A stretch of 64,000 nt of DNA, taken from assembly GCA_024509875.1 (NCBI GenBank), contig JAMPIV010019833.1, positions 5,001 through 69,000 of the forward strand, in the 5' to 3' direction. Positions 13,041 through 23,699 of this stretch are shown piece by piece. Numbering within the stretch: position 1 is the first letter of the stretch; each line of letters opens with the position of its first letter. This DNA is from Oreohelix idahoensis (lineage: Eukaryota; Mollusca; Gastropoda; Stylommatophora; Oreohelicidae). The position numbers were made by a program, and so were the translations under genes. Below the pieces are notes generated by a model. That model was not told the DNA's origin and ran no database searches. It was given only the letters and a program-made list of their open reading frames with translations.

Positions 13041-13684
13041 CAGTGGTTCCCTAACTGTGTGGTGCGCCACACTGGTGTGGCGCGAGAGGATGGTAGGTGT
13101 GGCCGGATGATTCAAAGACAATCAAGGATTTAGAGAGATTTTCAAAAATTTTATATGCCAAAAATAAATATGAAGGTCATATTCTTATTTGTTTGATTTA
13201 TTTTGTTACATGTGGCATAATATTGGAAATATATGTATAGAAACCCATAGAATTCTCCAGATTGTATTCAGTAATGTAATTTATTTTATATCAAATAGAT
13301 ACAGTTCTCCGCGACATATGGTTGTGAACAGGGATTTTCAGCTCTGATAAATATCAAAGACCAGAAAAAAGGCTTCTTTGTGTTGATGAAGAGATGAGAG
13401 TTTGTTTGTCTCAAATAAGATCTAAAATAAATGAGATTACCCTACAAAAAGACGCTCATACTTCTCATTCAATTTGTACATTTTGTGAATGAATAATGTT
13501 TTTTTTTTTATGTAGCTGTATTGTTTTATACCTTCTGGATGTCTCATGATTATATTATAAAGTAAATGTGTTCTACGATTTTTTTTTTTGTGAAGGTATT
13601 TCTTACCAATAAAATATTCGGTGTGACACGAGCGAATTTTCGTTTCGAGTGTGTGGCCCAGAGAAAAAAGTTTCGGAACCACTG
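13041..13684. mobile_element. Nested hAT-type MITE
   Basis: Terminal inverted repeats CAGTGGTTCCCTAACTGTG on the left and, on the right, GTTTCGGAACCACTG enclose 644 bp without a transposase. CAGTGGTTCC is a usual hAT end. Flanks CCTTAACC and ACGTAACC agree at 6 of 8 positions, a possible eroded 8-bp duplication, but offset by 2 bp from the right end. It lies inside the larger hAT-like relic. Confidence 0.7.
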
Positions 13685-13763
13685 TGACGTAACCTAAAAT
13701 TTAAAATGGGAAGTTTTTCATTATGCTTTTGTATACATTTTTTCCCCAAAAAGGTTCCTTAGT

Positions 13764-14153
13764 CTTCTTCCGACAATCAAAAGGGTCCACAATCTTCATC
13801 GGACAATTAAAGGCGTCCATAGCATTCATCGGACGATTAAAGGGGCCCATAGCTTTCATCGGACAATTAAAGGGGCCCATAGCTTTCATCGGACAATTAA
13901 AGGGGCCCATAGCATTCATCGGACAATTAAAGGGGCCCATAGCTTTCATTAGACAATCAAATGGATCCATAGGATTCATTGGACAATCAAACAGGCCCAT
14001 AATCTTCAACGAACAATCAAAAGGGCCCATTGCTTTCATTAGACAATCAAATGGATCAATGGGATTCATTGGACAACCAAATGGGCCCATAATCTTCAAT
14101 GGGCAATCAAATGGATCCATAGCGTTCATTACACAATCAAACGGGTCCATGAC
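13764..14153. repeat. 30-bp tandem array, about 13 units
   Basis: Thirteen units of 30 bp, such as GGACAATTAAAGGGGCCCAT followed by AGCTTTCATC, run up to the right end of the hAT-like relic. Because 30 is a multiple of 3, both strands stay open and give repeat peptides of the form PFNCPMKAMG. The unit resembles the element's own subterminal sequence (GGGTCCAT next to ATCAAA), so the array probably grew from it. It is not called as a gene. Confidence 0.9.
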
Positions 14154-14207
14154 ACAAAAAGGTTAAGAAACCGTATTTAATTAGCTAAGATGAAAACACA
14201 AATATAG

Positions 14208-14804
14208 TGTCAAGAATGATAATTTAGGTGTTGTATGAACTATACATTTATGACACCTGTGCTCCACATGGAACATTATTATTATGATGTTTGCATCAGA
14301 TGGAGATGGATGAATGAGATTGCACGGACTGATTTATTTATTACAGCTCGATTTTAAGCAAATGCATAGTAATGATAATAGTGGTTGTGTGTGTGAAATG
14401 GTGCGCAACTTGTATGCCTGTGACGTCACCGAGTTTTGTAGAAAACAGTGCGGTGCGAAAGACAAGAAAGGAAGGAAGTTAGTATGGAGGAAACCAGTGC
14501 CATGTGTATATCTGGCAGTTTATAGAAATGGACCTGGAATGCGGGGTCTGAGGAATGTTATGCCACGATTGTTGACCTGACCTGGAATTTTGGATCTGAG
14601 CCATGTTATACCACGAATGTTGTATACTAGGAACTTTCATTGCTGAACATTCATTGTTATGTTAATATTAAATCGTTACAAATTTTCGAGGTGACTGTCT
14701 TCTTGATTCCCTTTCATGAAAGCTGGCAGTTGTATGTGTTACCTCTAGAGAACGAGACAAAGGACAGAGTGTGGTAGACACAGTCCACACTTGTGTCCTT
14801 GATA
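14208..14804 (+). repeat. LTR of Gmr1-like element A (5' LTR or solo LTR)
   Basis: About 597 bp beginning TGTCAAGAATG and ending CTTGATA, nearly identical to 35,530-36,119, which follows a polypurine tract downstream of an RNase H gene. The matching 3' copy therefore defines this as an LTR. It has the same orientation as the gag at 16,155, so it may be the 5' LTR of element A. No primer-binding site is clear after 14,804, so a solo LTR is also possible. An 88-codon frame inside it (14,314-14,580) is also open in the other LTR. Confidence 0.8.
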
Positions 14805-16154
14805 TTCTGTGCTGCTCACCCACTGAACCTGTACTGTTTTACCACTTCTCAGCTTCCAAATAGAAGACACATGCATTCGAATGGCTATAGTATATAGAAA
14901 GCTCATTTCATAGATATCTCACCAGCTGTTAATATGTCATTCTGCACATCAATTTATGGGGCCCATGACACTGGCTTCACGTAGCAATTGGATTTTGTTG
15001 AACGAGCAGTTTCACATACCGATACAGCTTCCCTGTAACTGCTACATCGAGGACTGTTTTCTTACAGCTACAATTTGCAGATTTGTGGTGCTTTTCCAAT
15101 TGCTGGATCGTTACGTATAGTGACCGATTTTGCAAGCATCGCGTTTTGAGGACTGGTTGCATAGCATCGTACACTATATACACATTGCGGTGATAGACTG
15201 TGGAGTATATTGGTCATATTGGCGCATACACACAAGCGGATTTTTTTGCATTTCTTCGTTGTGATCTGTGACACTTGTGTACTGTAGATCTTTCTTTTTT
15301 CTTTTTTTGGAAGTCTTCTGTGTACTACACGAAATATATGTGACAGATATTAGAATAATGTATCTTGCAGTGTGCATTCCAACACTATCACATTAGGCTA
15401 CTTGATTCTTCAGTTTGCATATCCGATATACAAAGGGATTCCGTCATGTTTGCAACTATCTACGGAAGCCTGCTGATAACACAGGACAATTAGCATGACA
15501 TTTCTTGTAGAATTTTTTTTTTTTTTTTTGGTAGGTTTCGATAAATCTCTCCTGCTGTGTGGTCTCACTATAACTTTCTGAACATTCCGATAATTCTCAT
15601 TTCCATTTTGTTCGTGATCGTGTGTTATAGTCGGTGTGTAATTTGTTGATGTATTATTGCCGGTTACTCTTGCAGTGATAGGCGGTAATAACAGCTTATA
15701 GACTTGTTGATTTATTCATATGAGAACGGGGACGATTTCGTCTGGAATTATTTGTGTCTCATTTGAATAGGTTGAACGAGATTTATGTTAGTTGTGGTTG
15801 ACTTGTTTGTACTGTTGTGCTTTGTACAGAAACTCGTTTCTATAAATGTTGTCTTGTTTTTTTATGTATATGCTCGAGTCTCTTTATCGTTTTGTATTTT
15901 ATATGCTGGACTGTACTCTTGGTATTTAACCTTTTCTTTTGTTCTTTTTCTGGTTTCATAGTAATTATTCGAATCATTATTTGTTAATCATTATTACATT
16001 TCATCAGTTTGTTCTGGGCATTTTTTGTAACTAGTGGTGCAGTGGTTGTATTAACAATCACATACAGTATTAGTGGTGATAATTGCTACTTCTCATTGAT
16101 CTGTTTATCTTCTTTTACATTTTATTGGATTGCGAGGATTATTTCTTGCTTATC
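14805..16154. other. Possible leader of element A; no gene seen
   Basis: Lies between the LTR and the gag start. T-rich on the plus strand, with a T-run near 15,517-15,530. No protein motif or primer-binding site is recognised. Confidence 0.4.
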
Positions 16155-16264
16155 ATGGCCAGCCTTATGGATTTCGTTAATATGAGGTAAGGAACTTGGA
16201 TTGACGGGAGACTCATTGCGAAATTGGTCTGAGACCAAATTTGAGGAAGCTTAAAAAGAGATGG
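16155..16264 (+). pseudogene. N-terminal piece of gag, element A
   Basis: The ATG at 16,155 opens MASLMDFVNM. After a frame change near 16,185 the reading KELGLTGDSLRNW appears, which aligns with the start of the other two gag genes here (KELGMDGQ in C, EFGMEGEA in B). The piece stops at 16,264, where a TIR transposon begins. The reading resumes at 17,570. Gag would form the virus-like particle of the retrotransposon. The frameshift and a stop near 16,252 show decay that is separate from the insertion. Confidence 0.65.
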
Positions 16265-16508
16265 GGTACTTGTGCCTTAATTCACCGGGAAATTAATATT
16301 GTGGAAATTTATTACCCAAACCGAGCACCGTTCTTTTTTCCAGTTCGGCAAATTCAATCGCAGTGTCTAGGCCGTGGAGTTGTCACATTTTTGCCACCAC
16401 CCTTACGCGACGTCACAAATCTCTTACCCACCCCGTCCCATTTTTTGTCCTTATTTTTTGTAAACCTGAAAAAATACAACTTACTGGAATGTTTTTTTTT
16501 AAGTTTTG

Positions 16509-16582
16509 TCTCGTTTTGGTGAGGTGCGTCCCGTTCAACCTAGTCGGTTATATTAGGGCGCATGTCCAAATATAAAAGACCC
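16509..16582 (+). repeat. Two-hairpin repeat, copy 2
   Basis: TCTCGTTTTGGTGAGG and the following GGTTATATTAGGGCGCATGT match 11,789-11,875. The first stem keeps pairing through G-U wobbles and the second hairpin keeps AGAC/GTCT. Confidence 0.6.
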
Positions 16583-16632
16583 TTAAGTCTAGGGAATTGC
16601 TAGTCCTCATCATCATCATCATCATCAGCTTT

Positions 16633-16990
16633 CAAGTCCCTATCAGAGTCAGGTACCCTTTTACAGCTGGTTAGACTGATGCGTGACACTACCAAGCTTT
16701 GAACCCGAAACCCGGTAACTTATTGCGGTAGTGGAGTGTTAGAGACTTCACCATACTAGGTCCAGCATTGAGAGGTGGGGGCCTACCTAGCTATAAATGG
16801 GTACTTAACTTTGAGTTAGGGAAGGAAAAGACAGCGAGGAAGGAAACTGGTCTCCCCACCTCTCGAAGCTGGACCTAGTATGGTGAAGTCTCTAACACTC
16901 CACTACCGCAATAAGTTACCGGGTTTCGGATTAAAAGCTTGGTAGTGTCACGCATCAGTCTAACCAGCTGTAAGAGGGTACCTGACTCTG
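16633..16990. repeat. Long inverted repeat, about 135-bp arms
   Basis: The left arm 16,633-16,779 and right arm 16,855-16,990 are near-perfect reverse complements. Landmarks are TTATTGCGGTAGTGGAGTGT against ACACTCCACTACCGCAATAA. A loop of about 75 bp separates them. Transcribed RNA would form a long hairpin. It lies within the TIR transposon. Confidence 0.88.
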
Positions 16991-17300
16991 ATCTTGAGTT
17001 AGAGAAGGCAACGGCAGCGAGGAAGGGAACAGGTGTCACGCGTCAGTCTAACCAGCTGTAAAAGGGTACCTGACTCTGATCTTGAGTTAGAGAAGGCAAC
17101 GGCAGCGAGGAAGGGAACTGGTGTCACGCATCAGTCTAACAGCTGTAAAAGGGTACCTGACTCTGATCTTGAGTTAGAGAAGGCAACGGCAGCGAGGAAG
17201 GGAACATGTGTCACGCATCAGTCTAACCAGCTGTAAAAGGGTACCTGACTCTGATCTTGAGTTAGAGAAGGCAACGGCAGTGAGGAAGGGAACAGGCCAC
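16958..17300. repeat. Tandem array of about 85-bp units
   Basis: About four units, each holding GTCACGCATCAGTCTAACC, then AAAGGGTACCTGACTCTGAT and GAGTTAGAGAAGGCAACGGC. The units are more than 95% alike by eye. The array grows out of the right arm of the inverted repeat. Confidence 0.88.
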
Positions 17301-17569
17301 CCCACCTCATAAAGCTGGGACCCAGTACATCGAAGTCTATAATACTTCACCCCCCTACGGCAGAATGTGCTACGTGACTACCCTTACGGTTTAAATTAAC
17401 GGCAAGCGAACGGTAGGCGTGTTTTAATAAAAAAATTCTAAACAACGGGGGAGGGGGGAGAGCTCACAATGTGAAATGACACTTTTTCAGTCAAGAAAGA
17501 GTACGGTGCTCGGTTTGGGTAATAAATTTCCACAATATTAATTTCCCGGTGAATAAACGCACAAGAACC

Positions 17570-18787
17570 GAGATGGAAATCAGGCGTAGACAGGATGAGG
17601 ACAGAAAAGAAAGACACAAAGAAAGAGAGCTCACAAAACTTAAATTAGAAATGGACAAAGAATTTAAGAAATTAGAAGCGGACTGGGAACGGCAGAAATT
17701 AGAAGCTGACAGGGAACGGCAGAAATTAGAAGCAGACATGAAAGAATTGGAGATGGAAAAATAAATTGCCATTCGCAAGCTTGAATTGGAGGTTTCTGGA
17801 GCAGACTCGACTAGTAAGGAATGTTTTCGACCATTCAGGATGCGGCTCTCCTCCTTCAATCCCGATATAGATTTTATGGACTTCTTTTTAGAACGCTTTG
17901 TATCTAAAGCGCTTTCCATGAAGCTTAAGAAGGAGGAATGGAGGATGGCTTTATGCGACTTTTTAACTGGCTCCTCTTTACAAACTTTCTACTCTCTCCC
18001 CGTTGACGGTCGTTTAAATTATGACGTGGTGAAAGAGACTCTTCTGAGGAAGTTTCATCTTACTGCTGAAGGTTATCGCACCCGTTTCCGGGATGCGTTA
18101 CCCAAGAAAGACCAAGATTTTGGTGACTTCGCCGCTCAGATTAAGTTACTTCTGAATCGGTGGATAAAATTGTCCGGTATCACTAGGGATTTCAATGGCC
18201 TAGTCGACTTAATTTTGAGGGATAAAGTGCTATCTTCTTGCAGTGCAGATTTATTGGTTTATTTCCAAGAACGTCAACCGAAAGATATTCCGGACATGAC
18301 GCAGTTGGGCCAGCGATATGTTACAGCTCATCCGAGAAAATCAATCCATAGAAAAGCAGTATCTGACAACTTTGCTGAATGTATAGCCCAACGTGAGATT
18401 GATAGAAAACATTATGGTAGACCGGGATCCCGCAGTCTGGATTGGACAAGTGACCGGTTGTCTGGTGTTATGAGAGGAAATGCCAGCCGTTGAAAAAATT
18501 TATTCACGTGATACTAAAAGCCATAAGACTCTATGCTACAATGAAAAACAGGTCACTTCCGGAAAGATTGTCCAAATAGGAAAGTGGACCATGCTAATGC
18601 AGCATGCATCCTTGAAACTATTAATAATGAAAATTGTGAAGGTTGCAAGCCGATGTTTGATCATGATGGGAAACCAATTTTGATTTGTGGTCATGCTCTC
18701 CCATGCTTGTCGGTGTTACATGACAATGGTAGGTTGAAATTATATGAGGGTTTTATTGATGATAAGCCAGCGGCGGTGTTACGTGAT
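17570..18787 (+). pseudogene. gag (SCAN-like) to protease start, element A
   Basis: Continues gag after the transposon. A Lys/Glu-rich coiled coil (17,570-17,760) ends at an in-frame TAA at 17,762. The alpha-helical gag core follows (17,786-18,493: FNPDIDFMDFFLERF, GLVDLILRDKVL), related to the SCAN domain known to derive from Gmr1-like gag. A degraded zinc knuckle near 18,530-18,575 keeps GHFRKDC but has lost its second Cys. A protease segment then runs to the Asp that should open the D-T/S-G active site, where element B begins at 18,788. Stops and frameshifts make it non-functional. Confidence 0.82.
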
Positions 18788-19050
18788 TGTATCATCCATT
18801 GATACGAATATTTATTGAAGCTTTATTATATTATATATGTCGAAGGGGTTCTTCGGGAGGTCCCTCCTTTATCCAATTATATCTGCGTGTAGTAAGTAAC
18901 AATCAGCCTTCAAACACATTCCTGCTCTCCAACAATAAAGATGTTGCAAAAGCCCCGGTTGGATGTGAAGACGATACATGTTTATTCACAGTTTGATTGC
19001 TCCAGTTAATTCATGAAATAAATGTGTAAGACCTTGGCATAACCTAGCCA
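18788..19050 (-). repeat. 3' LTR region of element B
   Basis: About 263 bp, TG...CA, about 96% the same by eye as 31,363-31,625. On the minus strand it holds an AT-rich TATA-like run and an AATAAA. A run of about 12 G on the minus strand at 19,486-19,497, followed by TGGTATTTG, looks like a polypurine tract plus LTR start. If so the true 3' LTR runs to about 19,482 and the 5' copy is truncated. Confidence 0.75.
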
Positions 19051-20371
19051 GTCTTGAGCGTCGCTATTCAGTCTGCTAATGACAAGATGTCCTCGACATT
19101 CGTATGCAGATTTTATTTAAAAGTCTCAACTCACATGCATCAGAATACAGAATTCACTTCTCACAATATAATACTCTAGCATCGACCCCATGAAGTATAT
19201 GGGCGATCTAGATGTTGAAACACTTTAGGACTCTGTAGAAATAACACAATCTCGGAGCTAGACATATATGCGTCCGTCTACATTGAGATACATACAGAAA
19301 AGGCCTCATGTTTCCTTCACTTCTGCCAAACTAAGACCGGTTGACTTCTGCTAAAAACTGCCCCAAAAGGCATGACGTACTTCCGGGTAACCCGTAGATA
19401 CAGTACATCAACAACATGGTATCTAATCGATACTCATCTGATAACGACCGATATGTTATGAGTTTTAATCATAACAAATACCACCCCCCCCCCCGGTCAA
19501 ATAATGAAAACGCAGTTTTCATTATTTGCGTGTTGTGAGTTAAACATCACCAAAGTGACCAGATGGTTACATCAAATTTCACTGCCAGTATTAAATTGTA
19601 TAGTACCTATGTTTCAGCCACAAAGTAGGCAATTTAACACACGAGGCGTGGACAGTAGCAAAAAATGCAAATACCATTGTCTACAAATTAAAAGCTCATC
19701 AATGTTTCAAAGATTAGTGTGAGTGTGACATAAATTTTGTCCAGAACTCAGCAATGTGTAGTGCAATTAAATTAATCACTTTCTAATATTATATAGAATA
19801 GTGTGAGTATATAAAGGAATGTCATTCCAATACTTTATAACTGTTTATACAATGTCATAAGTTGTATGTTGAAATCCATTGTTGATCATGTCCATGATTG
19901 ATGTCCCTGTAATAATGTGTCAGTACGAATCCACAAGTCATTATCATCGTAGTGAATCATCACAGATAAGTTCCATCCGAAATATCCGCGTTAATTCCCT
20001 TTAAGAATTATGCGCATTTATTTTTGAATTATGTCCCTTGAAAATGTAGTACAAAGTTTCTTACACCAGTGCGTATCAAAATAGTCTGGAAATGATACAA
20101 TTTTCAATTATATACATGTGGTGTGTTTGACAGTTTGTAGCTTGACGATGAGTACTGTCATGACGGCACGATGTCTACACGAAGTGCCATGAGTTCAACG
20201 ATATACTACTTGATGTTGCGTCTTATAGGATACATCATCATCCTGTTGCTGTGCGAGCCGCTTTCGTATGTCAGCAATATGATCACTGCACAATCTAATT
20301 AGTGTCCTGCGATTACGTGATTATTCATGCAATAAGTTCTTGAACAGGACATTTCCATGTACGCAACCGTG
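19051..20371 (-). other. 3' part of element B: U3 or 3' UTR, no gene seen
   Basis: Between RNase H and the LTR core. Apart from the C-run near 19,486 (polypurine on the element's strand) I see no motif. Short plus-strand frames lack support. Confidence 0.5.
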
Positions 20372-20938
20372 CTAGATTGAGTTATGTGAATCATCTGTAC
20401 TTGTAGAGTTGTTAGATGATGTAGGGTCTTTTACGCACCTGGAAAGTACATCTGCCAACACATTTTGACTTCCTTTTATGGCTTTTACGTTATAATCGTA
20501 GGGTTGTAGAGCGAGCGAGGCTCTAGCTGCTTTTTGATTAGTAAATCTCGTTGTCTGTAGAAACGCTAAGGCTTTTTGATCTGTCTCCAGAGTGAATCGG
20601 GCTCCCATCAGATAACGCTGAAGTTTGTTGAAAGAGAACACGATTGCTAGCAACTCCTTCTCGACAATGGGATATCGCTGCTCTGTAGGGGACAGCTTAC
20701 GGTTCACATACATAGTTGGGTGCATGTGACCTTCAAATTCTTGCATTAATGTTCCGCCAATGGCTATATTTGAAGCGTCGACTCGGAGAACAAAAGGATA
20801 TCGAATGTCAGGTAACCTCAAAATTGGTGATTTCGAAAAGGCAATCTTAATCAAATGTAAAGCCACATGACACGCATGCGACCAAATTACCTTGTTCGGG
20901 GCGTTCTTTTTTACCAACGCTGACAAAACTGAAGTCAT
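20372..20938 (-). pseudogene. RNase H domain of element B
   Basis: Encodes the domain that removes the RNA strand during reverse transcription. It opens right after RT with a frame change in a run of eight A (minus strand, about 20,959-20,966). Motifs: LRVDASNIAIGGTLMQ holding the first catalytic Asp, then VEKELLAIVFSFNKLQRYL with the Glu, then TDQKAL with the next Asp, and DVLSRC near the end. The domain is complete in length, about 185 residues. The frameshift lies in a homopolymer, so it could be recent or a sequencing error. Confidence 0.9.
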
Positions 20939-20948
20939 ATCCGAAAAA

Positions 20949-21928
20949 CTACGAACTTGTTTTTTTTGTTAGAGGAATTTCAAGATTCAGAATTTTAGAA
21001 ACAGTAGAATCTTCAGGTTTTAGAAACCCACCTCCAACCTTATGATCAAGAAAGGAAATTTCAGTATACCCTATTCTAGTTTTGGAGGGTCTAGCAGTAA
21101 TGTTGTGAAAGCGTAAGGTATTCAACAAAGAATGAATTCCGTTAACATGATCATCCCAAGTGTGATGGAACAAACAGATATCATCTATGTAAGTAATCAA
21201 ATCCTCACGATCAGAGAATAGTCTACGCATCATGCGAACAAAAGTAGCAGGAGCGTTAACAAGACCGAAAGACATGTAATTGAACTGAAACAAACCTAAA
21301 GGTGTAGTGAAAGCTGTATAAGGCTTAGATTTGTCAGATAATGGCACTTGCCAATATCCTTTGGATAGGTCAAACTTTGTAAAGAACGTAGCTGTGGACA
21401 ATCTATCAAGAATGGATTCAAGCAGGGGTAACGGTTCCGCATCTTGACTTGTGACAGCATTTAGACGTCTGAAATCTATACAAATACGAATAGATTTGTC
21501 TTTTTTTCTGATTAAGACCATAAGAAAACTATATGGTGAATTAGAAGGTTCAATTATGTTTAACCTAATCATTTGTTTTATTTCTTCTTGTACCTGAAAT
21601 TGTAAATGGATCGGTATAGGGTAAGGTTTGAGTTTGATAGGTCTGAAATCTGTTAGCACTATATCATGTTGAATGATATCTGTATGCCCAGGAACATCCG
21701 TGAGAACATCCGTGAGCACATCAGAAAAGGATTGCAGTAATACAGAAATCTGCTCTTTCTGATTAGAAGCTAGAGTAGGAGCAATGGAAATACCTTTCCA
21801 GCTTTCAGTAGCCAAAAGATGTACATCAGGTAAAGACAATATTGGTTCACCACCATCAGAAAAATCAGAACTCTCCTCCTGAATAACTGCTAAGGAGGAG
21901 CGACGATCAACAGATTCGTCGATAGCTT
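20949..21928 (-). pseudogene. Reverse transcriptase domain of element B
   Basis: Copies element RNA into DNA. The open frame from 21,928 has an acidic linker (DESVDRRSS) and then the RT fold: KPYPIPI, RICIDFRRLN, FTKFDLSKGYWQ, FGLVNAPATF and the catalytic YIDD box, then FLDHKV. It lies directly downstream of the integrase C-terminal segment, separated by a TAA at about 21,929. This is the Gmr1-type order. YIDD instead of the more common YVDD is conservative. The frame ends at the A-run that shifts into RNase H. Confidence 0.92.
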
Positions 21929-22206
21929 AAAAGACAGGTTTCAGATATGGAGGTTGAGTATGAAATTGTTGTAACATATTAATATGAAAAAATTTATCCT
22001 TTCCTTTAACAGATAAAACATAGTCAACATCTGACAATTTATCCACAATTGTGTAGGACCCTTCCACGAAACAAGTAATTTATTGTCCTTGTTTGGAAGT
22101 AATACGTAGGCTTCATCACCTGGCCATAATTGGCGCAATTTTCTGTTTTGATTGATAAACAATTGAGCCTTTAATTTTGCTTTTTCTGACCACTCCACTG
22201 CTATTT
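21929..22206 (-). pseudogene. Integrase C-terminal segment of element B
   Basis: Reads EWSEKAKLKAQLF, LRQLWPGDEAYVLLP and LLVSWKGP, a GPY/F-like module that follows the integrase core, then HINMLQQFH in another frame. It starts at the target duplication (22,195-22,206) of the LINE inserted here and belongs with the core at 26,744-27,227. One frameshift (near 22,050) and a stop at about 21,929 lie in it. Confidence 0.8.
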
Positions 22207-22213
22207 CATTCAT

Positions 22214-23492
22214 TCATAACCCTCCACTCCCAAAGGAGCATAGGCCTTCAACAAACACAGGCAAAGTCCTCTTGTCACTTGCCATCATCTCAAGTTCTTT
22301 CCACGTTCTCCTTATCATTTTCACCTCTGTTTCCAGCTCTCTTCTCCATGTGCTTCTTGGTCTACCTCTGCCTCTCTTGCCCTGGGGGTTACAGAACAAG
22401 GACTCCCTTGTAATGCTATCAACAGGTTTCCTCAGTGTGTTTCCTATCCATCGCCATCGTCTTCTTCTCATCTCTTGTTCCACTGGCACTAGTCTAGTTC
22501 TTGTCATCAGTTCCACGTTGGTAACCTTGTCATACCATTTTAATCCCTCTATTCTACGCAAGCACCCATTTATGAAAGTCTGTAGCTTTTTGTTAGTTGT
22601 CTTTGTTGTTCTCCATGTCTCAGAGCCATACAATAGGACTGACTTCACATTTGAGTTGAAGATTCTTTTTTTCGTGTTGGATCCGATCTCTCTTGATCTC
22701 CATATATTTCCCAATGCAATGAAAGCTCCTCTTTCTTTCTGTATTCTTATTTTGATATCACTGTCTGTCCCTCCAACTTTGTCTATATTGCTGCCAAGAT
22801 ATGTGTACGATTCTACATCTTGTATTGGTGCTTCTTCAAGTTCAACCCTGTTATCATTACCTGCATTTATTCTCATTATCTTTGTCTTTTCTCTGTGTAT
22901 TTTCAGACCCAATTGCTGTGGCCTCTCATCGAGTGTTTTCAATTTGTCCTGCATCTGATTACGGTTATGGGACAGAAGAGCTAAGTCATCAGCAAAATCC
23001 AGATCATCCAACTGCTTAGTCAGAGTCCACTGGATTCCATTTCTGTTGTGTGTTGTCGATGTTCTCGTAACCCAGTCTATTGCTAGTAAGAAAAGAAATG
23101 GAGACAAGAGGCATCCTTGTCGCACTCCTGTTCTTATCCCAAACGGTTCTGTAAGCTGTCCTTCATGAAGAACTCTGCATGTCATGTCTTCATATGTTTT
23201 CTTTATTAAATTAATGATCTTCAGGGGAACTGCATAATGCCTCATCAATTTCCAAAGTGATTCTCTGTCTACACTGTCAAATGCCTTTTCGTAGTCCACA
23301 AATCCGATGTATAGTGGTGAATTCCATTCCAGACTTTGTTCAACTATTATTCTCAAAGTGGCTATCTGGTCTGTACAGGATCTGTTTTGTCGAAAACCTG
23401 CTTGTTCATCTCTCAGTTTCTTGTCTATGGGCTCTTTTAATCTTTCAAGGATAATCCTGTTTAATACTTTTCCTGGCACTGAAAGTAACATT
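22214..23492 (-). pseudogene. LINE J: RT core and C-terminal region
   Basis: Holds the RT fingers and palm (SCTDQIATLRIIVEQ, VDYEKAFDSVDR, GVRQGCLLSPFLFLL) and catalytic FADD near 23,000. The thumb follows, then a basic C-terminal region ending in RRWRWIGNTLRKP and GKRGRGRPR, as usual in RTE-like elements. The frame is open for 434 codons with no internal stop, so the insertion is fairly young. A SINE at 23,493 cuts it from its upstream half. The stop is provided by the tail repeat. Confidence 0.9.
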
Positions 23493-23699
23493 CTTCTTCT
23501 TCTTCCGTCCTTAGCCACCGACCGTCAAAGCAGTCAGTGGCCATTACGCCTAGTGGCGTCTTAGGGCAACAGCAGATAGGTTTTCTTTGCCATTGTTTCC
23601 CATCACGCCTAGTGGCGTCTTTAGGGCAACGGCAAATCAACCCATTTGCTGTTGTTTCCGTTATCGAAGTGACTGGCAAACTGGTGATCAGCCCGTTGA
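23493..23699 (-). mobile_element. 5'-truncated SINE in LINE J
   Basis: A 207-bp insertion with a GAA tail (CTT repeats on the plus strand at its left) and a perfect 13-bp target duplication TGAAAGTAACATT at 23,480-23,492 and 23,700-23,712. Its body holds two copies of the hairpin word ACGCCTAGTGGCGT and matches the 3' two thirds of the SINE at 27,240-27,582. Confidence 0.92.

Larger units (their letters stand above)
12242..14175. mobile_element. hAT-like DNA transposon relic with nested insertions
   Basis: The left end CAGGGTTCCTCAACCTGTGG and its subterminal GGACCCCTTTGAT are mirrored, in inverted form, by the right end around 14,128-14,175 (GGTCCATGACACAAAAAGG, then TTAAGAAACC). The CAGGGTTC terminus and the GGACCCC subterminal word are typical of hAT elements. 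No transposase frame is seen between them. The body holds a second hAT MITE and a 30-bp tandem array. A clean 8-bp target duplication is not visible, perhaps because of age. Confidence 0.6.
16265..17569. mobile_element. Non-autonomous TIR DNA transposon inside gag
   Basis: A 1305-bp unit with about 67-bp terminal inverted repeats (left GGTACTTGTGCCTTAATTC, right in inverted form GGTTCTTGTGCGTTTATTC). Direct copies of GAGATGG flank it at 16,258-16,264 and 17,570-17,576. Taking it out leaves the coiled-coil gag reading continuous across one GAGATGG copy, which confirms both ends. There is no transposase. The interior holds the two-hairpin repeat, a 135-bp-arm inverted repeat and an 85-bp tandem array. 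The 7-bp duplication does not place it in a superfamily on its own. Confidence 0.85.

Noticed and set aside
13701..14166. 147-149 codon repeat proteins on both strands
   Set aside because: The 30-bp tandem unit is a multiple of 3, so open frames are automatic; it lies inside a DNA transposon relic.
13600..14175. CRISPR array at the 30-bp repeats
   Set aside because: The units are directly tandem with no spacers of unique sequence, and the genome is eukaryotic.
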